Of a DNA stretch of 64,000 bases, positions 29,196 to 37,836 are shown one piece after another (positions within the stretch are counted from its first letter, which is position 1; every line of letters begins with the position of its first letter). The notes beneath the pieces were generated by a model. The model saw only the letters and a list, made by a program, of their open reading frames with translations. It searched no databases and was not told where the DNA came from. The stretch comes from Xanthomonas hydrangeae (GTDB lineage Bacteria > Pseudomonadota > Gammaproteobacteria > Xanthomonadales > Xanthomonadaceae), in contig LR990730.1 of NCBI GenBank assembly GCA_905142475.1, forward strand, positions 5,117,501-5,181,500, read 5' to 3'. The translations under genes and the position numbers were made by a program.

Positions 29196-30152
29196 ATGAA
29201 TACCACCTCCGATACCGCCCTGCTGGTCGTCAATCTCGGCACCCCCGAGTCGCCCACCGCCCCGGCCGTGCGCCGCTACCTGGCCGAGTTCCTCAGCGAC
29301 CGCCGTGTGGTGGCGATTCCGCCGCTGTTCTGGAAGCCGCTGCTGTACGGGGTGATCCTGCCGATCCGCGGGCCCAAGTCGGCCGAGAAATACGCCAAGG
29401 TGTGGCTGCCGGACGGCTCGCCGCTGGCGGTGTACACGCGTCGCCTGGCCGAGGGTCTGAAGGAGGTGATGCCGGACTGGCATGTGGAATGCGCCATGCG
29501 TTACGGCCAGCCCGCGCTGCGCAAGACGCTGGACGGCCTGCGTGCGCGTGGCATCAAGCGCATCGTGGTACTGCCGCTGTATCCGCAGTATTCGACCACC
29601 ACCACCGCCTCGATCCAGGACGTGATCGATGCCTGGCGCCCGAGCGCGCCGGAGATCGCGGTGGAGGTGATCCAGGACTATTGCGAAGACGCCGGCTGGG
29701 TCGCGGCGATCGCCGATTCGATCCGCGCGCATTGGCAGGCGCACGGACGCAGCGAGAAGCTGATGTTCTCCTTCCACGGCCTGCCGCAACGCGTGGCCAA
29801 TGCCGGCGACCCGTATCCGCAGCAATGCGAGCGCAGCGCGCAGGCGATCGTCGCCGCGCTGGGCCTGGGCGCGGACGAATGGGAGATGGGGTACCAGTCG
29901 CGCTTCGGCGCGGAGCGCTGGCTGCAGCCCTACGCCGAGCCGACCTTGTGGAAACTGGCCGAAGGCGGCGTGCGCAGCTTCGATCTGGTCTGCCCGGGCT
30001 TTGCCACCGACTGCCTGGAAACGCTGGAAGAAGTGGCCTTGGGCTTTGCCGAAACGCTGGCCGAGCGTAACGCCACGTTGAGCTATATCCCGTGCCTCAA
30101 CGCCAGCCCGGCGCATGCGCAGGCACTGGCCGCGTTGGCACGGCGCGCGTGA
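29196..30152 (+). CDS. hemH: Ferrochelatase
   Basis: The 318-residue protein starts [20 protein letters not shown], the standard HemH opening; an in-frame ATG nine bases upstream is less likely. It carries [16 protein letters not shown], the catalytic [10 protein letters not shown] (metal-binding His) and [12 protein letters not shown] (ferrochelatase signature with the conserved Glu). It inserts Fe2+ into protoporphyrin IX, the last step of haem synthesis. Its TGA overlaps the GTG of the next gene (GTGA), coupling it to an alpha/beta hydrolase. Confidence 0.97.
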   Translation: MNTTSDTALLVVNLGTPESPTAPAVRRYLAEFLSDRRVVAIPPLFWKPLLYGVILPIRGPKSAEKYAKVWLPDGSPLAVYTRRLAEGLKEVMPDWHVECAMRYGQPALRKTLDGLRARGIKRIVVLPLYPQYSTTTTASIQDVIDAWRPSAPEIAVEVIQDYCEDAGWVAAIADSIRAHWQAHGRSEKLMFSFHGLPQRVANAGDPYPQQCERSAQAIVAALGLGADEWEMGYQSRFGAERWLQPYAEPTLWKLAEGGVRSFDLVCPGFATDCLETLEEVALGFAETLAERNATLSYIPCLNASPAHAQALAALARRA

Positions 30153-31018
30153 GGTTGGAGCCGTTTGCGTGCGAGCTGGCGATTGGTCGGATCACAGGGT
30201 TACGCAATCACGCGCGCGGCCCGCGCCGGATGTTGGCCCTGCATGGCTGGCTCGACAACGCGGCCAGCTTCCTGCCGCTGAGCGCGCATCTGCATGCGCA
30301 GGATCTGGATCTGGTGCTGCTCGATCTACCCGGTCACGGCCATAGCGCGTGGTTGCCAACCGGTGCCGAATACACGCTCAGCAGCGCGATCGGGATTCTG
30401 CTGCAGGTGGCCGATGCGCTGGGCTGGGAGCGCTTCAGCGTGCTCGGCCACTCGCTGGGCGGCGGCGTTGCCAGCCTGCTCGCGGCCGCGGCGCCGGAAC
30501 GCGTGGAAGCCTTGATCGCGATCGAAGCATTGGGCGCGCTGGCCGAGCCGGTGGAAAGCACTGCCACCCGCCTGCGCGATGCGGTGGCCTCGGCACGCAC
30601 GCTGGCGCAGCGGCCGTTGCGGGTGTTTCCATCGATGGAGATGCCGGTACGCGCACGCATGATGGCCAACCAGCTCACCGAACCGGCCGCACGCCTGCTG
30701 GTGGAGCGTGGCGTGTGCGCGGTCGAGGGCGGCTATAGCTGGTGCAGCGACCCGCGTCTGACCTTGCCCACTGCGATCCGCATGACCGAAGCGCAGATCG
30801 ACGTATTGCTGGCCTCCATCGCCTGCCCGACCCAGGCCATCTTCGCCACGCCCGCGCAGGTGTATTTCCCGGATGCGTTACGCGATCACCGCGTGGCGCT
30901 GATGCGCGATGCGCGCCTGCATCTTCTGCCGGGTACGCACCACGTGCATATGGAAACGCCGGAAGCGGTGGCGGCGGTGATCAATGGGTTTTTGGCCGAG
31001 TTGCCGCCGCGCGAGTGA
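30149..31018 (+). CDS. Alpha/beta-fold hydrolase
   Basis: The 289-residue protein begins at a GTG that overlaps the hemH stop by 4 bp. This start gives [20 protein letters not shown] directly before the fold's first strands; starts further upstream would lie inside hemH. It shows [14 protein letters not shown] (HG oxyanion region), [12 protein letters not shown], the nucleophile elbow [15 protein letters not shown] (Ser about 102) and a C-terminal His in [14 protein letters not shown]. The substrate is unknown; similar proteins are annotated as serine esterases or haloalkane-dehalogenase-like hydrolases. The hemH coupling is common in Xanthomonadaceae but does not prove a role in haem metabolism. 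Confidence 0.87.
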   Translation: MRLEPFACELAIGRITGLRNHARGPRRMLALHGWLDNAASFLPLSAHLHAQDLDLVLLDLPGHGHSAWLPTGAEYTLSSAIGILLQVADALGWERFSVLGHSLGGGVASLLAAAAPERVEALIAIEALGALAEPVESTATRLRDAVASARTLAQRPLRVFPSMEMPVRARMMANQLTEPAARLLVERGVCAVEGGYSWCSDPRLTLPTAIRMTEAQIDVLLASIACPTQAIFATPAQVYFPDALRDHRVALMRDARLHLLPGTHHVHMETPEAVAAVINGFLAELPPRE

Positions 31019-31086
31019 TGGTGGATGCGGGTTGTGCATGCACCCGAACACGCATTGCCATCGCAGCATGGGTGTCATCAGGTTTT

Positions 31087-31117
31087 GTGACGGGCGGTGC
31101 GACACACCGCCCGTCAC
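31087..31117. terminator. Hairpin between convergent genes
   Basis: A perfect 13-bp stem GTGACGGGCGGTG / CACCGCCCGTCAC with a 5-base loop overlaps the stop codon of the minus-strand YgjP-like gene. No U-run follows on either strand, so it is a probable but unproven bidirectional 3' boundary. Confidence 0.5.
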
Positions 31118-31899
31118 TCGGCCTGCAGCAACCGCCGCAACTGCGCCTTGAGCTGGCGGCCGTGTTCGTGGAAATAGCTGCGCTCGTCGCGCCAGGCCGG
31201 AAAGCGCTGTTCCACTTCGGCCCAGAACGCGGGCGAGTGATTGGCCTGTACCAGATGGCAGAGCTCGTGCACCAGCACGTATTCGAACGCGGACGGGCGG
31301 CCGAGTACCAGCGCCAGATCCAGCGCCATCGAGCCATCCGGTGCGAGCGAGCCCCACTGCGAGGACATCACCTTGAGCCGCACGCGTGCCGGTGCGCGCG
31401 GCAAACCCGGCAGATAGCTCGGCAGCCAACGGCCGACATCGGCACGTGCCTGCGCTTCGTAAAATTCCTTCAACGTGCGGCGCAGGCCTGCATCGCCTAG
31501 TCGCGTGGGCGCGTGGAACTGTGCGCCGTCATCAGTGATGTCGATGCGTGCGTAGCGCCCGTCGTGCCAGCTAAGCGGCAACAAGACGCCGCGTAACGGC
31601 AGCAGCCCCGGCACGCCACGCTCCAGCGCGGGAAAGGCATCCACCTGCTGATAGCGCGACAGCTGCGTGCTCAGCCACTCCAGGTGCGCCAGCAAAAACC
31701 GTTCGCCGGACACCAGGCTGGCGCGGATCGGCAGCGTCAGCCGCGCGCCGCGTTCGTCCACGCTGAGCTTGATGCGCCGCGCGCGCGGGTCGCGCACGCG
31801 CAGCACCTCGATCTGGCGCCCTTCCAGTTCAAGACGCACGCAGTCGCGTTCGACAAGCTGCGGTGTGGGCGCGATGAGACGGCGGACGGGCTTGAACAT
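31114..31899 (-). CDS. YgjP-like metal-dependent hydrolase (DUF45/M48-type)
   Basis: The 261-residue protein from the ATG at 31899 (MFKPVRRLIAPTPQL) has the C-terminal zinc-peptidase motif VHELCHLVQANHSPAFW (HExxH near 210) and the family segment KVMSSQWGSLAPDGSMALD, which corresponds to RxxxxRWGSC. YgjP-type proteins (pfam DUF45/WLM) are predicted metallopeptidases, some linked to type I restriction or housekeeping proteolysis. No signal peptide is seen. The frame continues 39 codons upstream of this ATG, but that part looks unrelated to the family. It converges with the hydrolase gene at a hairpin. Confidence 0.85.
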   Translation of the reverse strand: MFKPVRRLIAPTPQLVERDCVRLELEGRQIEVLRVRDPRARRIKLSVDERGARLTLPIRASLVSGERFLLAHLEWLSTQLSRYQQVDAFPALERGVPGLLPLRGVLLPLSWHDGRYARIDITDDGAQFHAPTRLGDAGLRRTLKEFYEAQARADVGRWLPSYLPGLPRAPARVRLKVMSSQWGSLAPDGSMALDLALVLGRPSAFEYVLVHELCHLVQANHSPAFWAEVEQRFPAWRDERSYFHEHGRQLKAQLRRLLQAE

Positions 31900-32084
31900 G
31901 GGCACAGGATAGCGCTGCGATGTGTCAGGTTGTGAGATGGAATGATTGACGCATTCGATGACGGCGCGCGCGTGATCTGTGGTGGCACTGCATCCATCAC
32001 GCCATCCCTGGCGCAATGCGCAACGCGCAGCTCAACGCGCCCTCAACCGCTCGGCTTGGGAACATCCAAACAACGCTGACGCTC
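31900..32084. other. Spacer upstream of the YgjP-like gene
   Basis: This contains the start region of the YgjP-like gene and leads directly into the 128-bp tandem array. No gene is supported here. Confidence 0.5.
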
Positions 32085-32598
32085 AAGCTCTCGGTTGTCT
32101 TGAGAGGTGGTTAAACGGTGTGGATGGGTCGGTTGTGGAGCGGATGATCGGCGGCTTGGCTGCAGGGCCCTTGCCCACCCACCGTCGCGGGACACGTCGC
32201 AAGTACGTCCTGTAGCTCTCGGTCACCTTGAGAGGTGATTGAAAGGTGTGGATGCGTCGGTTGTTGGGCGGCTGATCTGCGGCTTGGCTGCAGGGCCCTT
32301 GCCCGCCCACCGTCACGGGACACGTCGCAAGTACGTCCTGTAGCTCTCGGTCACCTTGAGAGGTGATTGAAAGGTGTGGATGCGTCGGTTTTGGAGCGGA
32401 TGATCTGCGGCTTGGCTGCAGGGCCCTTGCCCGCCCACCATCGCGGGACACGCCGCAAGTACGTCCATGTAGCTCTCGGTCACCTTGAGAGGTGATTGAA
32501 CGGTGTGGATGCGTCGGTTTTGGAGCGGATGATCTGCGGCTTGGCTGCAGGGCCCTTGCCCGCCCACCATCGCGGGACACGCCGCAAGTACGTCCCTG
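32085..32598. repeat. Four tandem copies of a 128-bp repeat
   Basis: Units start at 32085, 32213, 32341 and 32470, each opening with AGCTCTCGG and closing with CGCAAGTACGTCC. Shared landmarks are CACCTTGAGAGGTGATTGAA (a palindromic CACCT...AGGTG core), GGTGTGGATGCGTCGG, CGGCTTGGCTGCAGGGCCCT and CCCACCATCGCGGGACACG. Copies 3 and 4 are nearly identical; copy 1 is the most diverged. Minus-strand frames through the array (e.g. 32083-32910) read repeated GRTCGVSRDGGRARALQPSR and are judged non-coding. Confidence 0.9.
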
Positions 32599-32890
32599 TA
32601 GGCTCTTACGCGGCATCCATGCCGCGTAAGGTCCCGCGACGGTGGGCGGGCAAGGACCAGTCGAGATGGTCGGTGTGCAGAGTGCAAGCAAAGCACGACC
32701 TGCGTTGTTTGGATAACGGCGCGTCCGCTCAGCTTCCCAAAACAAGCCGAGCAACGGACAAGCTCTTAATAAAACAGCCGACTGACTGTCTGGTGCGGTG
32801 TCCTCACCGCTTGCGGGACCATGTGGCGGCATGGATGCCGCCACTGAGCCTCCACGGACGGATTCACGGCGTGTCCCGCAAGTGGTGAGG
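32599..32890. repeat. Nested inverted repeats flanking the 128-bp array
   Basis: Three palindromic parts follow the array. CTTACGCGGCAT / ATGCCGCGTAAG (32605-32616 with 32619-32630) is a perfect 12-bp stem with a 2-base loop. GTCCCGCGACGGTGGGCGGGCAAG (32631-32654) is an inverted copy of the array's CCCGCCCACC...GGGAC segment. CCTCACCGCTTGCGGGAC (32802-32819) pairs with 32873-32890 with one mismatch and encloses a GGCGGCATGGATGCCGCC palindrome. No gene is credible here. Confidence 0.8.
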
Positions 32891-32971
32891 GCACCGCGCC
32901 CTCGACTCACCGAGAGCTTTTGACTTACGCCCCGGATTGCGCCTCAACGACGCCACTGTCCGAAGGCCTGG

Positions 32972-33877
32972 TTACTCGGCCTTGCTCAGCTTCAATGCGG
33001 TTTCCAGCAACAGGAACAGGCGGCGCACTTCGGCGCTCATCAGCGCGAAGCGGGCGTCGAGTTCGGCGCGTGCGCCGTCGTCGTCGCTGTGTTCGAGCTG
33101 GTCCAGTGCGCCGTCGAGGAACTTGAGCTTGCGGATGACCAGATCGTCGCCGAGCACGAACGACAGATTGTCGTCCAGCACCAGCGCCAGCTTGGTGACC
33201 TGCTTGCCGGATTCCAGATGCTTGTCGATCTCCTCGCCGCGCAGTTCCTGGTGCTGGCACTTGACCACCGCGCCACCTTCGATCGGATCCTTCATCTCGC
33301 ACTCTTCGCCCAGGCTCAGGCCTTCGGGCAAGGGCTCGCCGGCGATCCAGCCGGTGAGGATGGCGCGCGGTGCGACTTCGGCGTTCAACGGCAGCGCCGG
33401 GAAGCTGCCGAGCGCGCCGCGGATCTCGCTCATCACGTTCTCGCCGCTCTTGCGGCTGGAACTGTTGACCGCGATGTAGCCGTGCTGCAGATCCAGGATG
33501 GCATCGGTACGCGAGCTCTTGACGAAGGCGCGCGGCAACAGCTCATGGATCAGGTCGTCCTTCAGGCGCTTGCGGGCCTTGCCGCCGGGGCGACGGCCTT
33601 CCTTCTCTTCGATCTCGGCGACCTTGCGCTCGAGCAGGTCGTTGACCACCGCGCCGGGCAGGATCTTATCCTCGCCACCGACGGTGAGCCAGAGGAAGTC
33701 TTCCAGACGATGCGAGAGCACTTCCTGCTCGTCGCGGCCGAACGGGGAGATGAAACCGCGCGAGCTCATTTCCAGCGGGCCGACCGGCTTGAGCTGCACT
33801 TGCGGCAGCAGCGTGTCGATTTCGGAAAAATCCAGCGTGGTCGGAAAGCGAAACAAGGTGAGATTGCGAAAGAACAT
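32972..33877 (-). CDS. rdgC: Recombination-associated protein RdgC
   Basis: The 301-residue protein starts MFFRNLTLFRFPTTLDFSEI, the typical RdgC opening, and contains SRGFISPFGRDEQEVLSHRL, LPGAVVNDLLERKVAEIEE and the C-terminal LSKAE-type tail. RdgC is a DNA-binding ring protein that limits RecA loading and is tied to replication-fork recombination. Length matches the family (about 300). It lies 63 bases downstream of ttcA on the same strand and probably shares its transcript. Confidence 0.97.
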   Translation of the reverse strand: MFFRNLTLFRFPTTLDFSEIDTLLPQVQLKPVGPLEMSSRGFISPFGRDEQEVLSHRLEDFLWLTVGGEDKILPGAVVNDLLERKVAEIEEKEGRRPGGKARKRLKDDLIHELLPRAFVKSSRTDAILDLQHGYIAVNSSSRKSGENVMSEIRGALGSFPALPLNAEVAPRAILTGWIAGEPLPEGLSLGEECEMKDPIEGGAVVKCQHQELRGEEIDKHLESGKQVTKLALVLDDNLSFVLGDDLVIRKLKFLDGALDQLEHSDDDGARAELDARFALMSAEVRRLFLLLETALKLSKAE

Positions 33878-33940
33878 GCGTAAGACCGAAGAGGAGGAAA
33901 CGTGGAGGGTGGAAGACGGACGGCGGCCGGACGGGCCGCG

Positions 33941-34867
33941 TCAGTCGCTGTCGTGTGTGATATCGCTTGCGGCAAGCCAGGCGTTGGAATCGGGATCGGG
34001 ATCGGGATCGGGCGATGCTGCGTCATTGCGGCGGCCCAGCGACAGGAAATCGAACAGCGTGCGGTCGGCCAGTTGCTCGGGCCGCACATCGCCCAGCGCG
34101 CGGGCGATCTGTTCGACCCGCCCGGGCTGCTCGCGATCCCACTGCTGCAACATGCGGCCGACCTGCTGGCGCTGCAAATTTTCCTGGCTGCCGCACAGGT
34201 TGCACGGAATGATCGGGAACTGGCGCGCCTGCGCGTAGGCGGCGATGTCGGCTTCACGCACATAGGCCAGCGGGCGGATCACCACGTGCTGGCCGTCGTC
34301 GCTGCGCAGCTTGGGCGCCATTGCCGCGAGCCGGGCGTGGTGAAACAGGTTCATGAAAAACGTGGCCACGATGTCGTCGCAATGATGGCCGAGCGCGATC
34401 TTGGTTACGCCGTGCGCCTGTGCGTAGGCATACAGCGCGCCGCGCCGCAGCCGCGAGCACAACGAACACATGGTCTTGCCGGCCGGAATCACCCGGCTGA
34501 CCACCGAGTAAGTGTCCTGCTCGACGATGTCGAACGGCACGCCGAGGTCGCGCAGATAGCTCGGCAACACGTGGGCAGGGAAGTCCGGCTGCTTCTGGTC
34601 AAGATTGACCGCCACCAGGGTGAACGGCACCGGCGCCTTGCGCTGCAGGTGCAGCAGCATGTCCAGCAAGGTGTAGCTGTCCTTGCCGCCGGACAGACAC
34701 ACCATGACCTTGTCGCCGGCGGCGATCATGCCGAAATCGGCGATCGCCTGGCCCACCTGCCGCTGAAGCCGCTTGCCCAGGCGCAGCTGCTCACGCTGCA
34801 GCCGCTGGCGCGGGTCGCGCGGCGCAGGGTCGGCCAGGGGTTGCGGCAGCGGCAGGACAGCGGTCAT
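33941..34867 (-). CDS. ttcA: tRNA 2-thiocytidine biosynthesis protein TtcA
   Basis: The 308-residue protein has the PP-loop [11 protein letters not shown] (about 59), a first cysteine pair [10 protein letters not shown] (about 134-137), [15 protein letters not shown] and a later [15 protein letters not shown] (about 221). Together these give the PP-loop ATPase and [4Fe-4S] ligands of TtcA, which thiolates C32 of tRNAs. The C-terminus ends in an unusual Asp-Pro run ([10 protein letters not shown]) encoded by four CCCGAT hexamers (33989-34012). That length probably varies between strains and lies beyond the conserved domain. Upstream lies the xylA control region. Confidence 0.96.
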   Translation of the reverse strand: MTAVLPLPQPLADPAPRDPRQRLQREQLRLGKRLQRQVGQAIADFGMIAAGDKVMVCLSGGKDSYTLLDMLLHLQRKAPVPFTLVAVNLDQKQPDFPAHVLPSYLRDLGVPFDIVEQDTYSVVSRVIPAGKTMCSLCSRLRRGALYAYAQAHGVTKIALGHHCDDIVATFFMNLFHHARLAAMAPKLRSDDGQHVVIRPLAYVREADIAAYAQARQFPIIPCNLCGSQENLQRQQVGRMLQQWDREQPGRVEQIARALGDVRPEQLADRTLFDFLSLGRRNDAASPDPDPDPDSNAWLAASDITHDSD

Positions 34868-35161
34868 AAGCCGGCCATTGTAGCTGCCCCGAGCGCGGCG
34901 GGCCGGGGCGCGGCGCGTGCGGCTGAATGAGCGGTCAGTCGCTTGTGGGTGGGGCGTGCTGCGGTCGTTCGCCGTGCCGCATGGCGAGCGAGCCCGTCAC
35001 GGCTGCGCGGTGCGCAGCGAGGCCGGTTGCACGGCGGACATCTCGCAGCGCAGCAAGCCTTTCTGCGCCGGGCTGGGTAAAGTCCGGCAGACCGCTTCAC
35101 TCGGGATCGGCATGGCATCTTCGGCTTCGCTGCATGGCGCGGCTTTTTTCAGTCGCAATTT
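34868..35161. other. Intergenic region between ttcA and xylA
   Basis: No gene is supported. The 3' end approaches the xylA operator and must hold the xylA promoter; a T-rich stretch GGCTTTTTTCAGTCGCAATT lies directly before the operator. Confidence 0.55.
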
Positions 35162-35175
35162 TGGTAGCGCTAACA
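35162..35175 (+). promoter_or_regulatory. XylR operator (xyl-box-like) before xylA
   Basis: TGGTAGCGCTAACA is a near-palindrome centred on TAGCGCTA. From memory it matches the xyl-box described for XylR-controlled xylan genes in Xanthomonas campestris. It lies 20 bases before the xylA ATG, followed by the ribosome-binding site AGGAG (35181-35185). A LacI-family XylR encoded just downstream is the likely ligand. No second exact copy was seen before agu67A or the GH10 gene. Confidence 0.7.
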
Positions 35176-35194
35176 TTTGCAGGAGTTCGACCGT

Positions 35195-36532
35195 ATGAGC
35201 AACACCGTCTACATCCGCGCGAAAGAATATTTCCCCGGCATCGGCAAGATCGGCTTCGAAGGCCGCGACTCCGACAACCCGCTGGCGTTCAAGGTCTACG
35301 ACGCCAACAAGCAGATCGGCGACAAGACCATGGCCGAGCATCTGCGCTTTGCCGTTGCCTACTGGCACAGCTTCTGCGGCAACGGCGCCGATCCGTTCGG
35401 TCCGGGTACGCGCGCATATCCGTGGGATGTGGGCAACACCGCGCTCAATCGCGCCGAAGCCAAGGCCGATGCCGCGTTCGAGTTCTTCACCAAGCTCGGC
35501 GTGCCGTATTACTGCTTCCACGACGTGGACCTGTCGCCGGATGCCGACGATATCGGTGAGTACGAGAGCAACCTGAAGCACATGGTGGCCATTGCCAAGC
35601 AGCGTCAGGCCGACACCGGCGTCAAGCTGCTGTGGGGCACGGCCAACCTGTTCTCGCACCCGCGTTACATGAATGGTGCGTCGACCAATCCGGACTTCAA
35701 TGTGGTGGCGCGTGCGGCAGTGCAGGTCAAGGCCGCGATCGATGCCACCGTGGAATTGGGCGGCGAGAACTACGTGTTCTGGGGCGGCCGCGAAGGCTAC
35801 GCCTGCCTGCACAACACCCAGATGAAGCGCGAGCAGGACAATATGGCGCGCTTTCTGACCCTGGCACGCGACTACGGCCGCGCGATCGGGTTCAAGGGCA
35901 ACTTCCTGATCGAGCCCAAGCCGATGGAGCCGATGAAGCACCAGTACGACTTCGACAGCGCCACGGTGATCGGCTTCCTGCGCCAGCACGGTCTGGACCA
36001 GGATTTCAAGCTCAATATCGAAGCCAACCACGCCACGCTCTCGGGCCACAGCTTCGAGCACGACCTGCAGGTCGCCTCCGATGCCGGCCTGCTCGGCAGC
36101 ATCGATGCCAACCGCGGCAATCCGCAGAACGGCTGGGACACCGATCAGTTCCCGACCGACCTGTACGACACCGTCGGCGCGATGCTGGTGGTGCTGCGGC
36201 AGGGCGGGCTGGCACCGGGCGGTCTGAATTTCGATGCCAAGGTGCGGCGTGAATCGTCCGATCCGCAGGATCTGTTCATGGCGCACATCGGCGGCATGGA
36301 CGCGTTCGCACGCGGTCTGGAAGTGGCCAATGCGTTGCTGACGTCTTCGCCGTTGGAGCAGTGGCGCGCCGAGCGTTACGCCAGCTTCGACAGCGGCGCC
36401 GGTGCGGCATTTGCCGATGGCACCAGCACATTGGTGGACGTGGCCCAACATGCGGCCGGCAATGTGCCAAAGCAACTCAGCGGCCGCCAGGAAGCCTACG
36501 AGAACCTGATCAATCAGTATCTGACGCGTTGA
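35195..36532 (+). CDS. xylA: Xylose isomerase
   Basis: The 445-residue protein starts [20 protein letters not shown] after a good AGGAG site; an in-frame ATG 18 bases upstream lacks one. It has the family motifs [12 protein letters not shown] (catalytic His near 106), [25 protein letters not shown] (metal-binding Glu), [14 protein letters not shown] and [20 protein letters not shown]. It converts D-xylose to D-xylulose with two divalent metals. Length is that of group II isomerases. It is preceded by an XylR-type operator and converges with xylR, the two being separated by a hairpin. Confidence 0.97.
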   Translation: MSNTVYIRAKEYFPGIGKIGFEGRDSDNPLAFKVYDANKQIGDKTMAEHLRFAVAYWHSFCGNGADPFGPGTRAYPWDVGNTALNRAEAKADAAFEFFTKLGVPYYCFHDVDLSPDADDIGEYESNLKHMVAIAKQRQADTGVKLLWGTANLFSHPRYMNGASTNPDFNVVARAAVQVKAAIDATVELGGENYVFWGGREGYACLHNTQMKREQDNMARFLTLARDYGRAIGFKGNFLIEPKPMEPMKHQYDFDSATVIGFLRQHGLDQDFKLNIEANHATLSGHSFEHDLQVASDAGLLGSIDANRGNPQNGWDTDQFPTDLYDTVGAMLVVLRQGGLAPGGLNFDAKVRRESSDPQDLFMAHIGGMDAFARGLEVANALLTSSPLEQWRAERYASFDSGAGAAFADGTSTLVDVAQHAAGNVPKQLSGRQEAYENLINQYLTR

Positions 36533-36540
36533 TGCTGTGC

Positions 36541-36572
36541 AGGTGATCGTCTGCACACGCAGGCGATCACCT
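36541..36572. terminator. Hairpin terminator between convergent xylA and xylR
   Basis: A 14-bp stem (AGGTGATCGTCTGC with GCAGGCGATCACCT, one G-U pair) has a 4-base ACAC loop and lies 8 bases after the xylA stop. The next U-rich stretch is weak (GCGTTTAAAA), so termination strength is uncertain. Confidence 0.65.
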
Positions 36573-36601
36573 ACTGCCTGCGCGTTTAAAAGCGTGCAGC
36601 G

Positions 36602-37675
36602 TTACGGTTGTTCTGCTGCATCCGGCGCTGCCGGTGCGGCTACCGAATCCCGCTTGACCAGCAGGTGCGCGACTACATGATCGACCATCTTCGCCGTACG
36701 CTCCTTGGCACGAATCGTCTTCAACAGGATATCCAGTGCAGCGTCGGCCATGGCGGCGATGGGCTGCTGCACGGTGGTGAGTTCGGGCCACACTGCGGTG
36801 GCGGCAGAGGTATCGTCGAAACCGACCACCGACAGATCGCGCGGCACATCCAGACCGCGCCGGTGCGCAACCGAGATTGCAGCGGCGGCCATATCGTCGT
36901 TGCTGGCGAAGATCGCGCTGGGGCGACGTTTGCGCGCCAGCAATTTTTCCGCAGCGACCAGACCCGACTTGTAGGTGTAGTCGCCCGGCTGCACCAGATG
37001 CCGATCCAGCCGCAAGCCGGCTTCGGACAGCGCCGCTTGAAAGCCTTCGAAACGGCGTGCGCTGGCGGACAGATTGGGATGCCCGGCGATGTAGCCGATG
37101 CGGGTATGCCCCTGCGCGATCAAATGCTCGGTGATCTCCTTGGCGGCGGCGAATTCGTCGATGCGCACGCAGGCAACGTCGGGGCTGAAATGGTTGGAGG
37201 CGATCGCCACCACCGGCACCTTGGCGCGTACCAGCTCCAGTACCGCGGCCTTGGACTCGCACAGCGGCGGCGGCAGGATCACCCCGGCCACGCCCTTGGC
37301 GAGCTTGCGTGCGGCCTTGCGTTCGGCGTCGGCATCCAGGTCATCCCAGCAATCGATCACCAACTGGATCGAGGTGCGCGAGGCCACCCGCAACACGCCC
37401 AGCAGCAACTCGCGCAAATACGCGCCACTGGGGTCGCTATAGATCAATGCGATACGCAGGCTTTGCGCGGCGGCGAGTGCGCTGGCGGCCAGGTTGGGCG
37501 TATAGCCGAGCTTGTCCACGGCGCGCAGCACGCGCGCACGGGTGGCATCGCGCACGCTGCCGTTGTTGTTGACCACGCGCGAGACCGTCATCGGCGAGAC
37601 CTTCGCCAGCGCCGCCACCTCATTGATGGTGATCGCGCGGCTGGTGCGGCGGACCGATTTCCTGACCTTCTCCAA
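36602..37675 (-). CDS. xylR: LacI-family transcriptional repressor of xylan/xylose genes
   Basis: It carries the LacI helix-turn-helix [20 protein letters not shown] followed by [24 protein letters not shown], then a periplasmic-binding-protein-like effector domain ending [20 protein letters not shown]. The start is uncertain. The TTG at 37675 has a good GAAGAGG site and puts the HTH close to the N-terminus (357 residues); an ATG at 37720 adds 15 residues. Position between xylA and the glucuronidase operon, plus the xyl-box-like operator at 35162, make it the XylR repressor of this regulon. It is divergent from agu67A. Confidence 0.88.
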   Translation of the reverse strand: MEKVRKSVRRTSRAITINEVAALAKVSPMTVSRVVNNNGSVRDATRARVLRAVDKLGYTPNLAASALAAAQSLRIALIYSDPSGAYLRELLLGVLRVASRTSIQLVIDCWDDLDADAERKAARKLAKGVAGVILPPPLCESKAAVLELVRAKVPVVAIASNHFSPDVACVRIDEFAAAKEITEHLIAQGHTRIGYIAGHPNLSASARRFEGFQAALSEAGLRLDRHLVQPGDYTYKSGLVAAEKLLARKRRPSAIFASNDDMAAAAISVAHRRGLDVPRDLSVVGFDDTSAATAVWPELTTVQQPIAAMADAALDILLKTIRAKERTAKMVDHVVAHLLVKRDSVAAPAAPDAAEQP

Positions 37676-37836
37676 GCGTGGCCTCTTCAAGTGGGTGGCG
37701 AATCTGCACGATGCACACATGCTGCAGTGAGAACGCAAGCGCCGCATGCATGCGTGACGATGCGAGGCATGGTACCGGGAAGCAGGCACAGCGGCGATAC
37801 ACGGCTGGATGCGTTCGCGCCGATGGAGCATGCCGC

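Noticed and set aside
32085..32598. CRISPR array
   Set aside because: The units are 128 bp with no unique spacers, so this is a plain tandem repeat.
32083..32910. A 275-residue frame through the 128-bp array
   Set aside because: It encodes the repeat unit over and over (GRTCGVSRDGGRARALQPSR) and is an artefact of a high-GC tandem repeat.
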